A DNA stretch of 29,188 nucleotides from DAOMNN01 sp050486545 (lineage in GTDB: Bacteria; Pseudomonadota; Gammaproteobacteria; Burkholderiales; Rhodocyclaceae): contig JBJHDM010000043.1 of NCBI GenBank assembly GCA_050486545.1, positions 1-29,188 on the forward strand, read 5' to 3'. Shown piece after piece: positions 8,086 through 15,400 of the stretch; positions within the stretch are counted from its first letter, which is position 1, and each line of letters begins with the position of its first letter. Made by a program: the position numbers and the translations under genes. The notes beneath the pieces are model-generated. The model did not search any database and was not told where the DNA came from. It saw nothing but the letters and a program-made list of their open reading frames with translations.

Positions 8086-11000
8086 TGCTGCGCTTCTTCA
8101 TCCACCGGCCGATCTTCTCGTCGGTCATCTCGATCATCATCGTGCTGGCGGGATTGGCGACGCTGCGGGTCCTGCCGGTCGAGCAGTATCCGAACGTCGT
8201 GCCGCCGCAGATCGTCGTCCAGGCCACCTACCCGGGGGCGAGCGCGCAGGTGGTCGCCGATTCGGTCGCCGCGCCGCTGGAGCAGGAGATCAACGGTGCC
8301 GACGGCATGATCTACATGGAGTCGACGAGCACCGATTCGGGTTCGCTGCGCATCGTCGTCTCGTTCGAGATCGGCACCGACCCCGATCAGGCCGCGATCA
8401 ACGTGAACAACCGCGTGCAGTCGGCGCTGCCGCGCCTGCCGCAACGGGTGCGCGAGCAGGGCCTTCGCGTCGAGGCGCGATCGACCAACCTGCTGATGGT
8501 GCCGGTGCTTCAGTCGCCCGACGGGCGCATGGACACGCTGGCGATCAGCAACTACGCGCTGCTCAACGTGCTCGACGAACTGGTGCGCCTGCCGGGCGTC
8601 GGCGATGCCTCGCTGTTCGGTGCACAAGACTACTCCATGCGCATCTGGCTGCGCCCGGACCAGCTGGCCCAGTACGAGTTGACGCCCTCGGACGTCGCGG
8701 CTGCGCTGCGCGAGCAAAACGCGCAGTTCGCTGCCGGCAGCCTCGGCGCCGAGCCGGCCCCGCCGGGGCAGGCGTTCACGTTTGCGGTGACCACGCCGGG
8801 ACAGTTGCGTACGGCCGAGGAATTCGAGCGCGTGATCCTGCGGTCCGACGAGAACGGGCGCACGCTGCGCCTCGGGGACGTGGCACGCGCCGAACTGGGT
8901 GCGATGCGCTACGCCTTCTCGGCGACCTACAACGGGCAGCCGGCGGTACCGATGGGCATCTACCTGCAACCCGGTGCGAATGCGCTGGACACCGCCGACG
9001 CGGTGCGCGGTGCGCTGGCGGAGCTGTCCGAGCGCTTTCCCGAAGGGCTCGAGTACGTGATTCCGTTCGACACGACGGTCTTCGTCGCGATCTCGATCCG
9101 CGAGGTCTTCATCACCCTGGCGATCGCGGTCGCACTGGTCGTGCTCGTGACCTTCGTGTTCCTGCAGCATCTGCGCGCAACGCTGATCCCGGTCGTAGCC
9201 ATCCCGGTGTCGCTGATCGGGACCTTCGCCGGCATGCAGCTGTTCGGGTTCTCGGTGAATCTGCTCACCCTGTTCGGGTTGGTGCTGGCGATCGGCATCG
9301 TCGTCGACAATGCGATCATCGTCATGGAGAACGTCGAGCGGCTGATGCACGAGCGTGGCCTGAAGGCGCGCGAAGCGGCGGTCGAGACGATGCAGCAGGT
9401 CGCCGGTGCGGTCGTCTCGTCGACGCTGGTGCTGGTCGCCGTGTTCGTGCCGGTGATCTTTCTCGGCGGGCTGTCGGGCGAACTCTACCGCCAGTTCGCG
9501 GTGACGATCGCGGTCTCGGTGGTGGTGTCGGGCGTGGTGGCGCTCACGCTCACGCCTGCGATGTGCGCGCTGCTGCTCGACAAGGAGCCCAAGGACGTCG
9601 CACTGCCGTTCCGTCTGTTCAACCGGGCGTTCGACTTCGTCACGCGTGGCTTCGTCGGCGGTGTGCGCCTGCTGCTGCGCCATGCCTTCGTCGGCGTGGT
9701 GCTGTTCGCGGGGGTCATCGCCGCGGCGGTGTGGGTCGTCGAGCGCCTGCCGTCCGGGTTGGTTCCGGCCGAGGATCAGGGTGCGATCCTGACCGTGTTC
9801 CAGCTGCCGCCCAACGCCGCCTTGCCGCGCGCCGAGGCAGTGCGCGACCAGTTGGCCGGACAACTCGTCGCGATGGACGAGATCCAACGGGTCACGGCCT
9901 TTGCCGGTTTCGACATCGTGGCCGGGGCATTACGCACGAATACCGGTGTGGGCTTCGTCCAACTGGCGGACTGGAGCGAGCGCGAAGGCCCGGGTCAGGA
10001 CGCGGCTTCGATGGTGCGGCGGGTCATGGGTGTGGGCGCGGGCATTCAGGAGGCCAACGTGTTCGCCTTCACGCGTCCTCCGATCCAGGGACTGTCATTG
10101 ACCGGCGGTGTGGAAGGCTACCTGCAGTACCGCGGCGAGGTCAGTACGCCCGAGTTGGCGGGGATCGCCCAGCGCTTTGCTGCGATCGCGCGCGAGCGCC
10201 CCGAACTGAGTAGCGTGCGGGTGACGCTTGATACCGGCTATCCGCGCTATGTCGCGGAGGTCGACCGCGAGCTGGCGCGTGCCCTCGGGGTGCCGATCAA
10301 CCAGATCTTCGAGACGATGCAGAGCACCTTCGGTTCGCTCTACGTCAACGACTTCATGCTTGCCGGGCGCAACTGGCAGGTGAACCTCCAGTCCGAGGGC
10401 GAGTACCGCAGCCAGCCCGAGGACCTGCGCCGTGTGTTCGTGCGATCGCAGCTCGGAGAGATGGTCCCGCTGACTTCGGTCGTCACGCTCGAGCGCCGTG
10501 CCGATGCCGACATCGTCAATCGTTACAACCTGTTCCCGGCGGCCAAGGTGCTGGCCGAGCCGGCGCCCGGCCACACCAGCGGGCAGGCCAAGCAGGCCAT
10601 GGAGGAAACCGTGGTCGAGGTGCTCGGACGCAACGGCCGCATCGGCTGGATTGGCGAGGCCTACCAGCTCGATGCCGGCGCCGATGCCGGCATGCTGGCC
10701 TTCGCCATGGGACTGCTGATGGTGTTCCTGATCCTGGCCGCGCAGTACGAGCGCTGGACGCTGCCACTGGCGGTGGCCGCAGCGGTGCCGTTTGGCGTGC
10801 TCGGGGCTGGGCTTGCGGTCTGGTTCGCAGGCTACCCGAACGACATCTACTTCCAGGTCGGGCTGCTGGTGCTGATCGGCCTGGCGGCCAAGAATGCGAT
10901 TCTGATCGTCGAGTTCGCGGCGCAGAACCGCAGCGCGGGCATGACGCCGTTCGAGGCGGCGGTGACCGCCGCGCGCCAGCGCTTTCGCGCGATCATGATG

Positions 11001-11195
11001 ACGGCGATGACCTTCATCATCGGCACGCTGCCACTGGTGTTCGCGACCGGGGCGGGTGCGGCGAGCCGCAAGGAAATCGGCACCGTCGTGGTTGGCGGCA
11101 TGCTGCTCGCGAGTACGCTGGCGCTGCTGTTCGTGCCGCTCGCGTACCGCCTGCTCGAAGAGTGGTCGAGCCGGCGATCGCGACAGGGAGCCTGA
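8085..11195 (+). CDS. RND multidrug efflux pump, AcrB/MexB-type transporter
   Basis: The 1036-residue product begins MLRFFIHRPIFSSVIS, the usual N-terminus of AcrB/MexB-type pumps. ATG at 8085 shares one base with the adaptor stop (TGATG); a GTG one codon upstream at 8082 is an alternative. The second periplasmic loop, the helix-10 lysine (K936 in GLAAKNAILIVEF) and the total length are normal. The helix-4 motif reads VVDNAIIVMEN, so the second acidic residue of the classical DD pair is Asn (D408, N409). Asn here is common in some RND branches, so I do not regard the pump as broken. It is the drug-exporting part of an operon with its own AcrR-like repressor. Confidence 0.96.
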   Translation: MLRFFIHRPIFSSVISIIIVLAGLATLRVLPVEQYPNVVPPQIVVQATYPGASAQVVADSVAAPLEQEINGADGMIYMESTSTDSGSLRIVVSFEIGTDPDQAAINVNNRVQSALPRLPQRVREQGLRVEARSTNLLMVPVLQSPDGRMDTLAISNYALLNVLDELVRLPGVGDASLFGAQDYSMRIWLRPDQLAQYELTPSDVAAALREQNAQFAAGSLGAEPAPPGQAFTFAVTTPGQLRTAEEFERVILRSDENGRTLRLGDVARAELGAMRYAFSATYNGQPAVPMGIYLQPGANALDTADAVRGALAELSERFPEGLEYVIPFDTTVFVAISIREVFITLAIAVALVVLVTFVFLQHLRATLIPVVAIPVSLIGTFAGMQLFGFSVNLLTLFGLVLAIGIVVDNAIIVMENVERLMHERGLKAREAAVETMQQVAGAVVSSTLVLVAVFVPVIFLGGLSGELYRQFAVTIAVSVVVSGVVALTLTPAMCALLLDKEPKDVALPFRLFNRAFDFVTRGFVGGVRLLLRHAFVGVVLFAGVIAAAVWVVERLPSGLVPAEDQGAILTVFQLPPNAALPRAEAVRDQLAGQLVAMDEIQRVTAFAGFDIVAGALRTNTGVGFVQLADWSEREGPGQDAASMVRRVMGVGAGIQEANVFAFTRPPIQGLSLTGGVEGYLQYRGEVSTPELAGIAQRFAAIARERPELSSVRVTLDTGYPRYVAEVDRELARALGVPINQIFETMQSTFGSLYVNDFMLAGRNWQVNLQSEGEYRSQPEDLRRVFVRSQLGEMVPLTSVVTLERRADADIVNRYNLFPAAKVLAEPAPGHTSGQAKQAMEETVVEVLGRNGRIGWIGEAYQLDAGADAGMLAFAMGLLMVFLILAAQYERWTLPLAVAAAVPFGVLGAGLAVWFAGYPNDIYFQVGLLVLIGLAAKNAILIVEFAAQNRSAGMTPFEAAVTAARQRFRAIMMTAMTFIIGTLPLVFATGAGAASRKEIGTVVVGGMLLASTLALLFVPLAYRLLEEWSSRRSRQGA

Positions 11196-11198
11196 GCC

Positions 11199-11813
11199 AT
11201 GGCACGCCGGACCAAGGCCCAGGCGGAGGCTACGCGCGAGGCGATTCTCGATGCGGCCGAGGCCGAGTTCCTGGAGCAGGGCGTATCGCGGACGACGCTC
11301 GAACGCATCGCCCGGCGTGCCGGCCTGACACGTGGAGCCATCTATTGGCACTTCAAGGACAAGGCCGACCTGCTGGTGGCGCTGCGCGACCGGATCGACC
11401 GGCCGGTGTGGGAATGGCTGGCCGATCGTGACCGCCATGTTGACGAGGATCCGCTCAGGACGCTTCACGAGCGGTGCTGCCTGGCCCTGCACCGGCTCGA
11501 CGACGAGGCGACCTATCGCAACGTCCACGCGATCTTCATGACCCGTTGCGAACTCGTCGGGGAGGCGGCTGCGGTCTTCGCCAGCCGTGCGCGGCTGGAG
11601 GAGGAAATCCTTGCCCGGCTGACCGGGGATTTCGCCCGGGCGGCCGCGCTCGGGCTGCTCAAGCCCGGCCGGGCGCCAAGGGTGGCGGCTCTGACCCTGT
11701 GGTCGCTGATGGGCGGCGTGTTCCTGTCGTGGCTGCGGGCGCCGGAGCGTTTCGACCTCAAGACCGAAGGCGAGGCGATGCTCGAGCTCTTCTTTACCGG
11801 CCTGGCAGACTGA
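11199..11813 (+). CDS. AcrR/TtgR-type TetR family repressor of the efflux operon
   Basis: A 204-residue TetR-family protein beginning three bases after the pump stop, with a GGGAG ribosome site. The DNA-binding domain (ILDAAEAEFLEQGVSRTTLERIARRAGLTRGAIYWHFKDKADLL) is the AcrR/TtgR/MtrR version, whose helices recognise operators like the one at 6844-6867. These repressors release DNA when they bind pump substrates such as hydrophobic drugs or dyes. Placing the repressor last in the operon would give self-limiting induction. The gene converges with the minus-strand gene at 11820, with only six bases between the stops and no convincing terminator. Confidence 0.92.
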   Translation: MARRTKAQAEATREAILDAAEAEFLEQGVSRTTLERIARRAGLTRGAIYWHFKDKADLLVALRDRIDRPVWEWLADRDRHVDEDPLRTLHERCCLALHRLDDEATYRNVHAIFMTRCELVGEAAAVFASRARLEEEILARLTGDFARAAALGLLKPGRAPRVAALTLWSLMGGVFLSWLRAPERFDLKTEGEAMLELFFTGLAD

Positions 11814-11819
11814 TTCCGT

Positions 11820-12494
11820 CTATTCGGCGAGTTCGACGCGCAGGTGGCCGTCCTCGATGCGCAGTTCGCGCACGCCTTCGGCGAACGTTCCCCAGAACCC
11901 TCCGTCTGGCCCGTGCAGGGACACGAGGTCCTGGCCCTTGATCCCGCCGAGCCATGCATCGGGCAGCGGCACGCCCATGACGCTTACGCCGTCGATCGAG
12001 ACCACCGGACGTCCCTGCTCGGTGCGCAGGCGCAGACCGGTGGCGACCCGGATCGTCTGGTTCGCGAATACCGGAAAGTCCGGCGGAACCGTGATCAGCA
12101 TCGTCGCGGAGAGCAGATCGCGGGACAGGTGCAAGGCCAGGCGTTCGGCCAGGTCGGGATTCCTCGCGATCATCGCGTTGAGTTCGCGCTGGCTGAAGCG
12201 GATCACGCGGTCCTCCGGCCGCTCGGCATACACTTCGGGACGCAGCGGACCGGGGTCTGTGGCTGTGTCGGGATCGGGCGCATCCCGATCCCGAGGGTTC
12301 AGGGCGTCGAGCTTGGTGTCGAGCACCGCCTGCTCTCGGGCATCGAGGGTGACCGGGGTGAAGGGTTGAGGATACAGCCAGGTGCGGGCGACCCACAGCG
12401 TCACGACAACGCTGGCCAGGATCACGAGCAGCAGCACCGCCATGAAGAGCGGCCATTTCCGGCGAGGGGGGGAGGGTGTCGTGGAGATGTCCAT
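11820..12494 (-). CDS. Membrane-anchored periplasmic protein of unknown function
   Basis: I do not recognise a named function. From the ATG at 12494 the protein is 224 residues: a short cytoplasmic start (MDISTTPSPPRRKW), one strong membrane helix at about residues 14-36, then an extracytoplasmic domain. That domain contains RVIRFSQRELNAMIARNPDLAERLALHLSRD split by loops, then beta-rich segments such as SIDGVSVMGVPLPDAWLGG. It could be a lipid-binding or scaffold domain. An in-frame upstream ATG at 12581 would add 29 residues before the charged start and is less likely. It is the only gene I call on the minus strand. Its product faces the periplasm, like the parts of the neighbouring efflux pumps, but that is weak evidence of a link. 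Confidence 0.72.
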   Translation of the reverse strand: MDISTTPSPPRRKWPLFMAVLLLVILASVVVTLWVARTWLYPQPFTPVTLDAREQAVLDTKLDALNPRDRDAPDPDTATDPGPLRPEVYAERPEDRVIRFSQRELNAMIARNPDLAERLALHLSRDLLSATMLITVPPDFPVFANQTIRVATGLRLRTEQGRPVVSIDGVSVMGVPLPDAWLGGIKGQDLVSLHGPDGGFWGTFAEGVRELRIEDGHLRVELAE

Positions 12495-12673
12495 GACGCT
12501 CTTATCGGGCAAGCGGGCCGCGTGGTCAAGATGCCCAAGGTGAAATCTTGTAAGCGGCAGACCTGCATGACGGCCCTGCACCGGAACGGGGCGCCCGGGT
12601 TTCCGATTCCATACGGACTGCTTTATCCTTGGGCGGTCACCGTCGAAGGGGGCGCGGTCAAGGGGACGGACGG
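12495..12673. other. Divergent intergenic region, no confident regulatory site
   Basis: These 179 bases separate the minus-strand gene from the PII-like gene and must hold both promoters. A weak plus-strand pair, TTTCCG near 12600 and TTATCC 17 bases later, was noted but is too poor to annotate. No riboswitch fold, repeat or long inverted repeat was seen. Confidence 0.6.
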
Positions 12674-13054
12674 ATGGGTGCGGTGTTGCTGGTGGCGGTG
12701 GTCGCCGACGAACTGGAAGAGCGCGCGATCGGGATCGTGCGGGAGGAAGGGGCGCTCGGCGTGACCGTCGTTGCGGCGCGCGGCATCGGTTTTCCCGAGC
12801 ACATGACCTTCTTCGGGCTGACCTATCGCGGACTGGAGAAGGCGCTGCTGTGCGTGCTCGACGCCGACGGTGCTGAGTGCATCGCCGACCGCCTCAATCG
12901 CGAACTGGATCTCCTCGCGCCGTTCCAGGGGCTTGCATTCTGTCTCGGCATCGACCGGGTGGAAGGTCTCGACATCGAGGAGATCGGGCGCCACCTGTCC
13001 GCACGTCACGGTGAGGACCCGAACGATCCACTGGTCACGGACGACCGGTCTTGA
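12674..13054 (+). CDS. PII-like signalling protein (first copy)
   Basis: A 126-residue protein of the PII/GlnB-like ferredoxin fold. The pattern ERAIGIVREEGALGVTVVAARGIG, then TFFGLTY and a beta strand ALLCVLDA, follows the PII core strand order. The canonical uridylylation tyrosine loop and GRGxxxG-type signature are absent or altered, so this is a PII-like protein and not GlnB or GlnK. ATG at 12674 is chosen because the core begins there and GGACGG precedes it. The stop overlaps the next gene (TTGA). It shares a GVT...ARGIG...TFFGLTY signature with the second copy at 14565. PII-like proteins usually sense nucleotides and clamp a neighbouring transporter; the ligand here is unknown. Confidence 0.85.
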   Translation: MGAVLLVAVVADELEERAIGIVREEGALGVTVVAARGIGFPEHMTFFGLTYRGLEKALLCVLDADGAECIADRLNRELDLLAPFQGLAFCLGIDRVEGLDIEEIGRHLSARHGEDPNDPLVTDDRS

Positions 13055-14568
13055 ACCAGTTGCGGGAATTCGCGCGGATCCTCCAGCATTCCTTCAGGAA
13101 TTTGCTGCCGATCGTCGTCGTCGTCGCCTTTTTCCAGCTTGCGGTCATGCGCCAGGTCCCCGACGGGGTCCTGTCGATGGCCTTCGGCTTGCTCGTGGTG
13201 GTGCTCGGGGTTGCGCTGTTCCTGCAAGGGCTCGAGCTCGGGATCTTTCCGATCGGCAAGAACCTGTCCAACGAGTTCGCGAAGAAGGGATCCCTGCCCC
13301 TGCTGATGGTGTTCGGCTTCTGCCTCGGCTTCTCGGCGGTGGTGGCCGAGCCGGCGCTGATCGCGGTGGCCAGCCAGGCCGAGGTGATCAGCGAGGGGCG
13401 GGTCGATGGCTTCACGCTGCGCATGCTGGTGGCTTTCTCGGTGGGAGCCGTCGTCGCGCTCGGCGTCGTACGCACGATTCTCGGCCATTCGTTGCACTGG
13501 TACATGATTTTCGGGTATCTGCTCGTCGTGCTGGTGACCTTTTTCGCCCCAGAGGAGATCGTCGGGCTCGCCTACGATTCGGGCGGCGTGACCACGAACA
13601 TCGTGACCGTGCCGCTCATCGCCGCGCTGGGGATCGGACTGGCGGTGTCGATTCGCGGACGCAATGCGCTGGCACACGGCTTCGGGCTCGTGGCGCTGGC
13701 GGTGATGGTGCCGATGATTTCGGTCCAGCTCTACGGGATCGTCGTCTATAGCTTCGGCGACGCGGAGGGTGCGGTGCGTGCGGTCGATGCGCTCGGGGCG
13801 GAACCGGCGGGTGCGGTGGTTGCCAGTCACACTGTGGGCGCCGTGATTCTCGGCATGCTCGGCGACCTGCTGACGATGTTCCGTGACGTGCTGCCGATCA
13901 TCGTGGTGATCCTGTTCTTCCAGTACGCGGTGATCCGCAAGCGCATCGCCCACCTGCACAAGGTGATGGGCGGCTTCGTGCTCGTCATCGTCGGCCTGTA
14001 TGCCTTCGTGGTCGGACTCAAGCTCGGCTTGTTTCCGATCGGGCAGAGCATGGCCGAACAGCTCATCGCCCTCGATGCGGTACTGTGGATCTACCTCTTC
14101 GCATTCTCGATCGGCTTCGCGACGACGATGGCCGAGCCGGCGCTGATCGCGATCGGACAGAAGGCGGAAGAAGCCGGCAAGGGGCGGCTCGACGGCAACC
14201 GCATCCGCATCCTGGTCGCGATCGGCGTGGCGGTCGGCATCACGATCGGCGTGCATCGCATCATCACCGGGGATTCGATCCACTACTACATCATGGGCGG
14301 GTATTCGCTCGTGATCCTGCTCACCTGGCTGGCGCCGAAATACATCGTGCCGCTGGCCTTCGACCTCGGCGGGGTGACGACCTCGGAAGTCACCGTACCG
14401 CTGGTCACCGCGCTGGGCATCGGCCTGGCTACCCACATCGAAGGGCGCAACGTGCTGATCGACGGCTTCGGCCTGATCGCGTTCGCCTCGATCTTTCCCA
14501 TCGTGACCGTCATGCTCTATGCTCTGTACGTCGAGCTGGTCACGCGGCCCAGAGGAGATACATCGTGA
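13051..14568 (+). CDS. DUF1538 integral membrane protein, two-repeat form (putative cation transporter)
   Basis: The 505-residue protein is very hydrophobic, with roughly 12-14 membrane helices. It consists of two homologous halves. AEPALIA occurs at residues 99 and 361, and GGVTT followed by VTVPL, ALGIGLA and GRN occurs from residue 178 and again from 440, a constant offset of 262. The TTG start overlaps the upstream PII-like stop by four bases, and its own stop overlaps the second PII-like gene (GTGA). DUF1538 proteins are largely uncharacterised. From memory, a paired DUF1538 system in Halomonas (UmpA/UmpB) was reported to act as a Na+(Li+,K+)/H+ antiporter, and this looks like a fused version of such a pair. 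Cation transport is inferred. Confidence 0.9.
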   Translation: MNQLREFARILQHSFRNLLPIVVVVAFFQLAVMRQVPDGVLSMAFGLLVVVLGVALFLQGLELGIFPIGKNLSNEFAKKGSLPLLMVFGFCLGFSAVVAEPALIAVASQAEVISEGRVDGFTLRMLVAFSVGAVVALGVVRTILGHSLHWYMIFGYLLVVLVTFFAPEEIVGLAYDSGGVTTNIVTVPLIAALGIGLAVSIRGRNALAHGFGLVALAVMVPMISVQLYGIVVYSFGDAEGAVRAVDALGAEPAGAVVASHTVGAVILGMLGDLLTMFRDVLPIIVVILFFQYAVIRKRIAHLHKVMGGFVLVIVGLYAFVVGLKLGLFPIGQSMAEQLIALDAVLWIYLFAFSIGFATTMAEPALIAIGQKAEEAGKGRLDGNRIRILVAIGVAVGITIGVHRIITGDSIHYYIMGGYSLVILLTWLAPKYIVPLAFDLGGVTTSEVTVPLVTALGIGLATHIEGRNVLIDGFGLIAFASIFPIVTVMLYALYVELVTRPRGDTS

Positions 14569-14912
14569 AATTCTCGGTACTCATCGCGATCCTGGCAGAG
14601 GATCTTGAGGAAAAGGCCATCGACGTGGCCAAGCGCTCAGGCGCGGGAGGGGTGACCATTCTCGATGCGCGCGGGATCGGCGCGAAGGAGAAGAAGACCT
14701 TCTTCGGGCTGACCTACGAGGGCAGCCAGTCGGTGCTGGTCTTCGTGCTCGAGAAGAAGCTCTCGCTCACCGTACTCAAGAACATCAGCCGTGAGCTCGA
14801 TCTGAAGAACCAGACCAAGGGCGTGATCTTCACGATCCCGCTCGAGCATATCGCGGGGATCGACACGACGCAGATCCACCAGTTCGAAGAACGCATCAAG
14901 GACGAGATCTAG
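14565..14912 (+). CDS. PII-like signalling protein (second copy)
   Basis: The 115-residue product starts at a GTG overlapping the DUF1538 stop (GTGA), with AGGAG seven bases upstream. It has the PII-like order: strand VLIAILAED, helix LEEKAIDVAKRSG, GVTILDARGIG, a short TFFGLTYEG loop, strand SVLVFVLEKK, then helix and strand GVIFTIPLEH. It resembles the copy at 12674 in the central loop but lacks that protein's C-terminal tail and is much richer in Lys. Like the first copy it lacks the classical uridylylation site. Its position immediately after a membrane transporter mirrors amtB-glnK and sbtA-sbtB layouts, which argues that it binds and gates the DUF1538 protein. Confidence 0.88.
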   Translation: MKFSVLIAILAEDLEEKAIDVAKRSGAGGVTILDARGIGAKEKKTFFGLTYEGSQSVLVFVLEKKLSLTVLKNISRELDLKNQTKGVIFTIPLEHIAGIDTTQIHQFEERIKDEI

Positions 14913-14923
14913 GAGCCCGGCCA

Positions 14924-15319
14924 ATGCTGATCAAGGACATCATGGTGCGGGACGTCGTGACCGTGTCGCCGTTTGCGACGATCCGCGAGGCGATGAAGCT
15001 GATGCGTCAGCGTGGCGTCAAGTCGCTGGTGGTCGAGAAGCGCGACCAGCATGACGCCTTCGGCATCATCACCTATACCAACATCCTCAAGACCATCGTC
15101 GCCGAGGAAGGCGACATCGACCTGATCAACGTCTACGACATCTGCGCAAAACCGGCGCTGACGATCTCGCGCGAACTCGACGTCAAGCATGCCGCGCGGC
15201 TCATGGTGAACATGGGGATCCGCCGCCTGCTCGTGACCGCGGCCAACGAACTGGCCGGCATCATCACGATGAACGACATCGTCGGCGCGATCCTGGAGAT
15301 TGCCGACGACGAAAGCTGA
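14924..15319 (+). CDS. Two-CBS-domain protein
   Basis: This 131-residue protein consists of tandem CBS motifs and little else: MLIKDIMVRDVVTVSPFATIREAMKLM begins the first, and ICAKPALTISRELDVKHAARLMVNMGIRRLLV the second, ending IITMNDIVGAILE. CBS pairs (Bateman modules) bind adenosine nucleotides such as AMP, ATP or c-di-AMP and regulate partner enzymes or channels. An AGGAG ribosome site precedes the ATG, 11 bases after the second PII-like gene. It may add another nucleotide or energy-charge signal to the flanking transporters, but its target is inferred from position only. Confidence 0.92.
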   Translation: MLIKDIMVRDVVTVSPFATIREAMKLMRQRGVKSLVVEKRDQHDAFGIITYTNILKTIVAEEGDIDLINVYDICAKPALTISRELDVKHAARLMVNMGIRRLLVTAANELAGIITMNDIVGAILEIADDES

Positions 15320-15400
15320 ACGTGGGCGCTACCGCCCGGGAAACGCCGGTGAAGCGCCCGGCGGGTTCGGGTGGCCGCCCGGGCAGGTGGTTCGTCCCGC

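Noticed and set aside
9306..9311. Asn in place of the second helix-4 Asp of the second pump, as a sign of an inactive transporter.
   Set aside because: VDN is found in functional RND branches, and the first Asp and the helix-10 Lys are kept, so there is no evidence of decay.
2165..9887. Very long open frames on the minus strand opposite the pump genes (for example 2165-4207, 4211-6127, 7560-9887).
   Set aside because: They are shadows caused by high GC codon use in the RND genes; their translations are Arg, His, Asp and Gln-rich with no recognisable domain, while the opposite strand gives full-length conserved proteins.
7595..10213. An 872-codon plus-strand open frame spanning the second adaptor and pump.
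   Set aside because: It is out of frame with two clearly conserved proteins and is Arg, Gly and Ala-rich low-complexity sequence.
14565..14912. Identification of the second PII-like protein as GlnB or GlnK.
   Set aside because: It lacks the T-loop and signature of nitrogen-regulatory PII proteins and there is no amtB or glnA nearby.
15356..15384. GC-rich inverted repeat (GCCCGG with CCGGGC) between the CBS and Kef genes as a terminator.
   Set aside because: The stem is only six pairs plus a bulged extension, and no T run follows; it is likely chance in GC-rich sequence.
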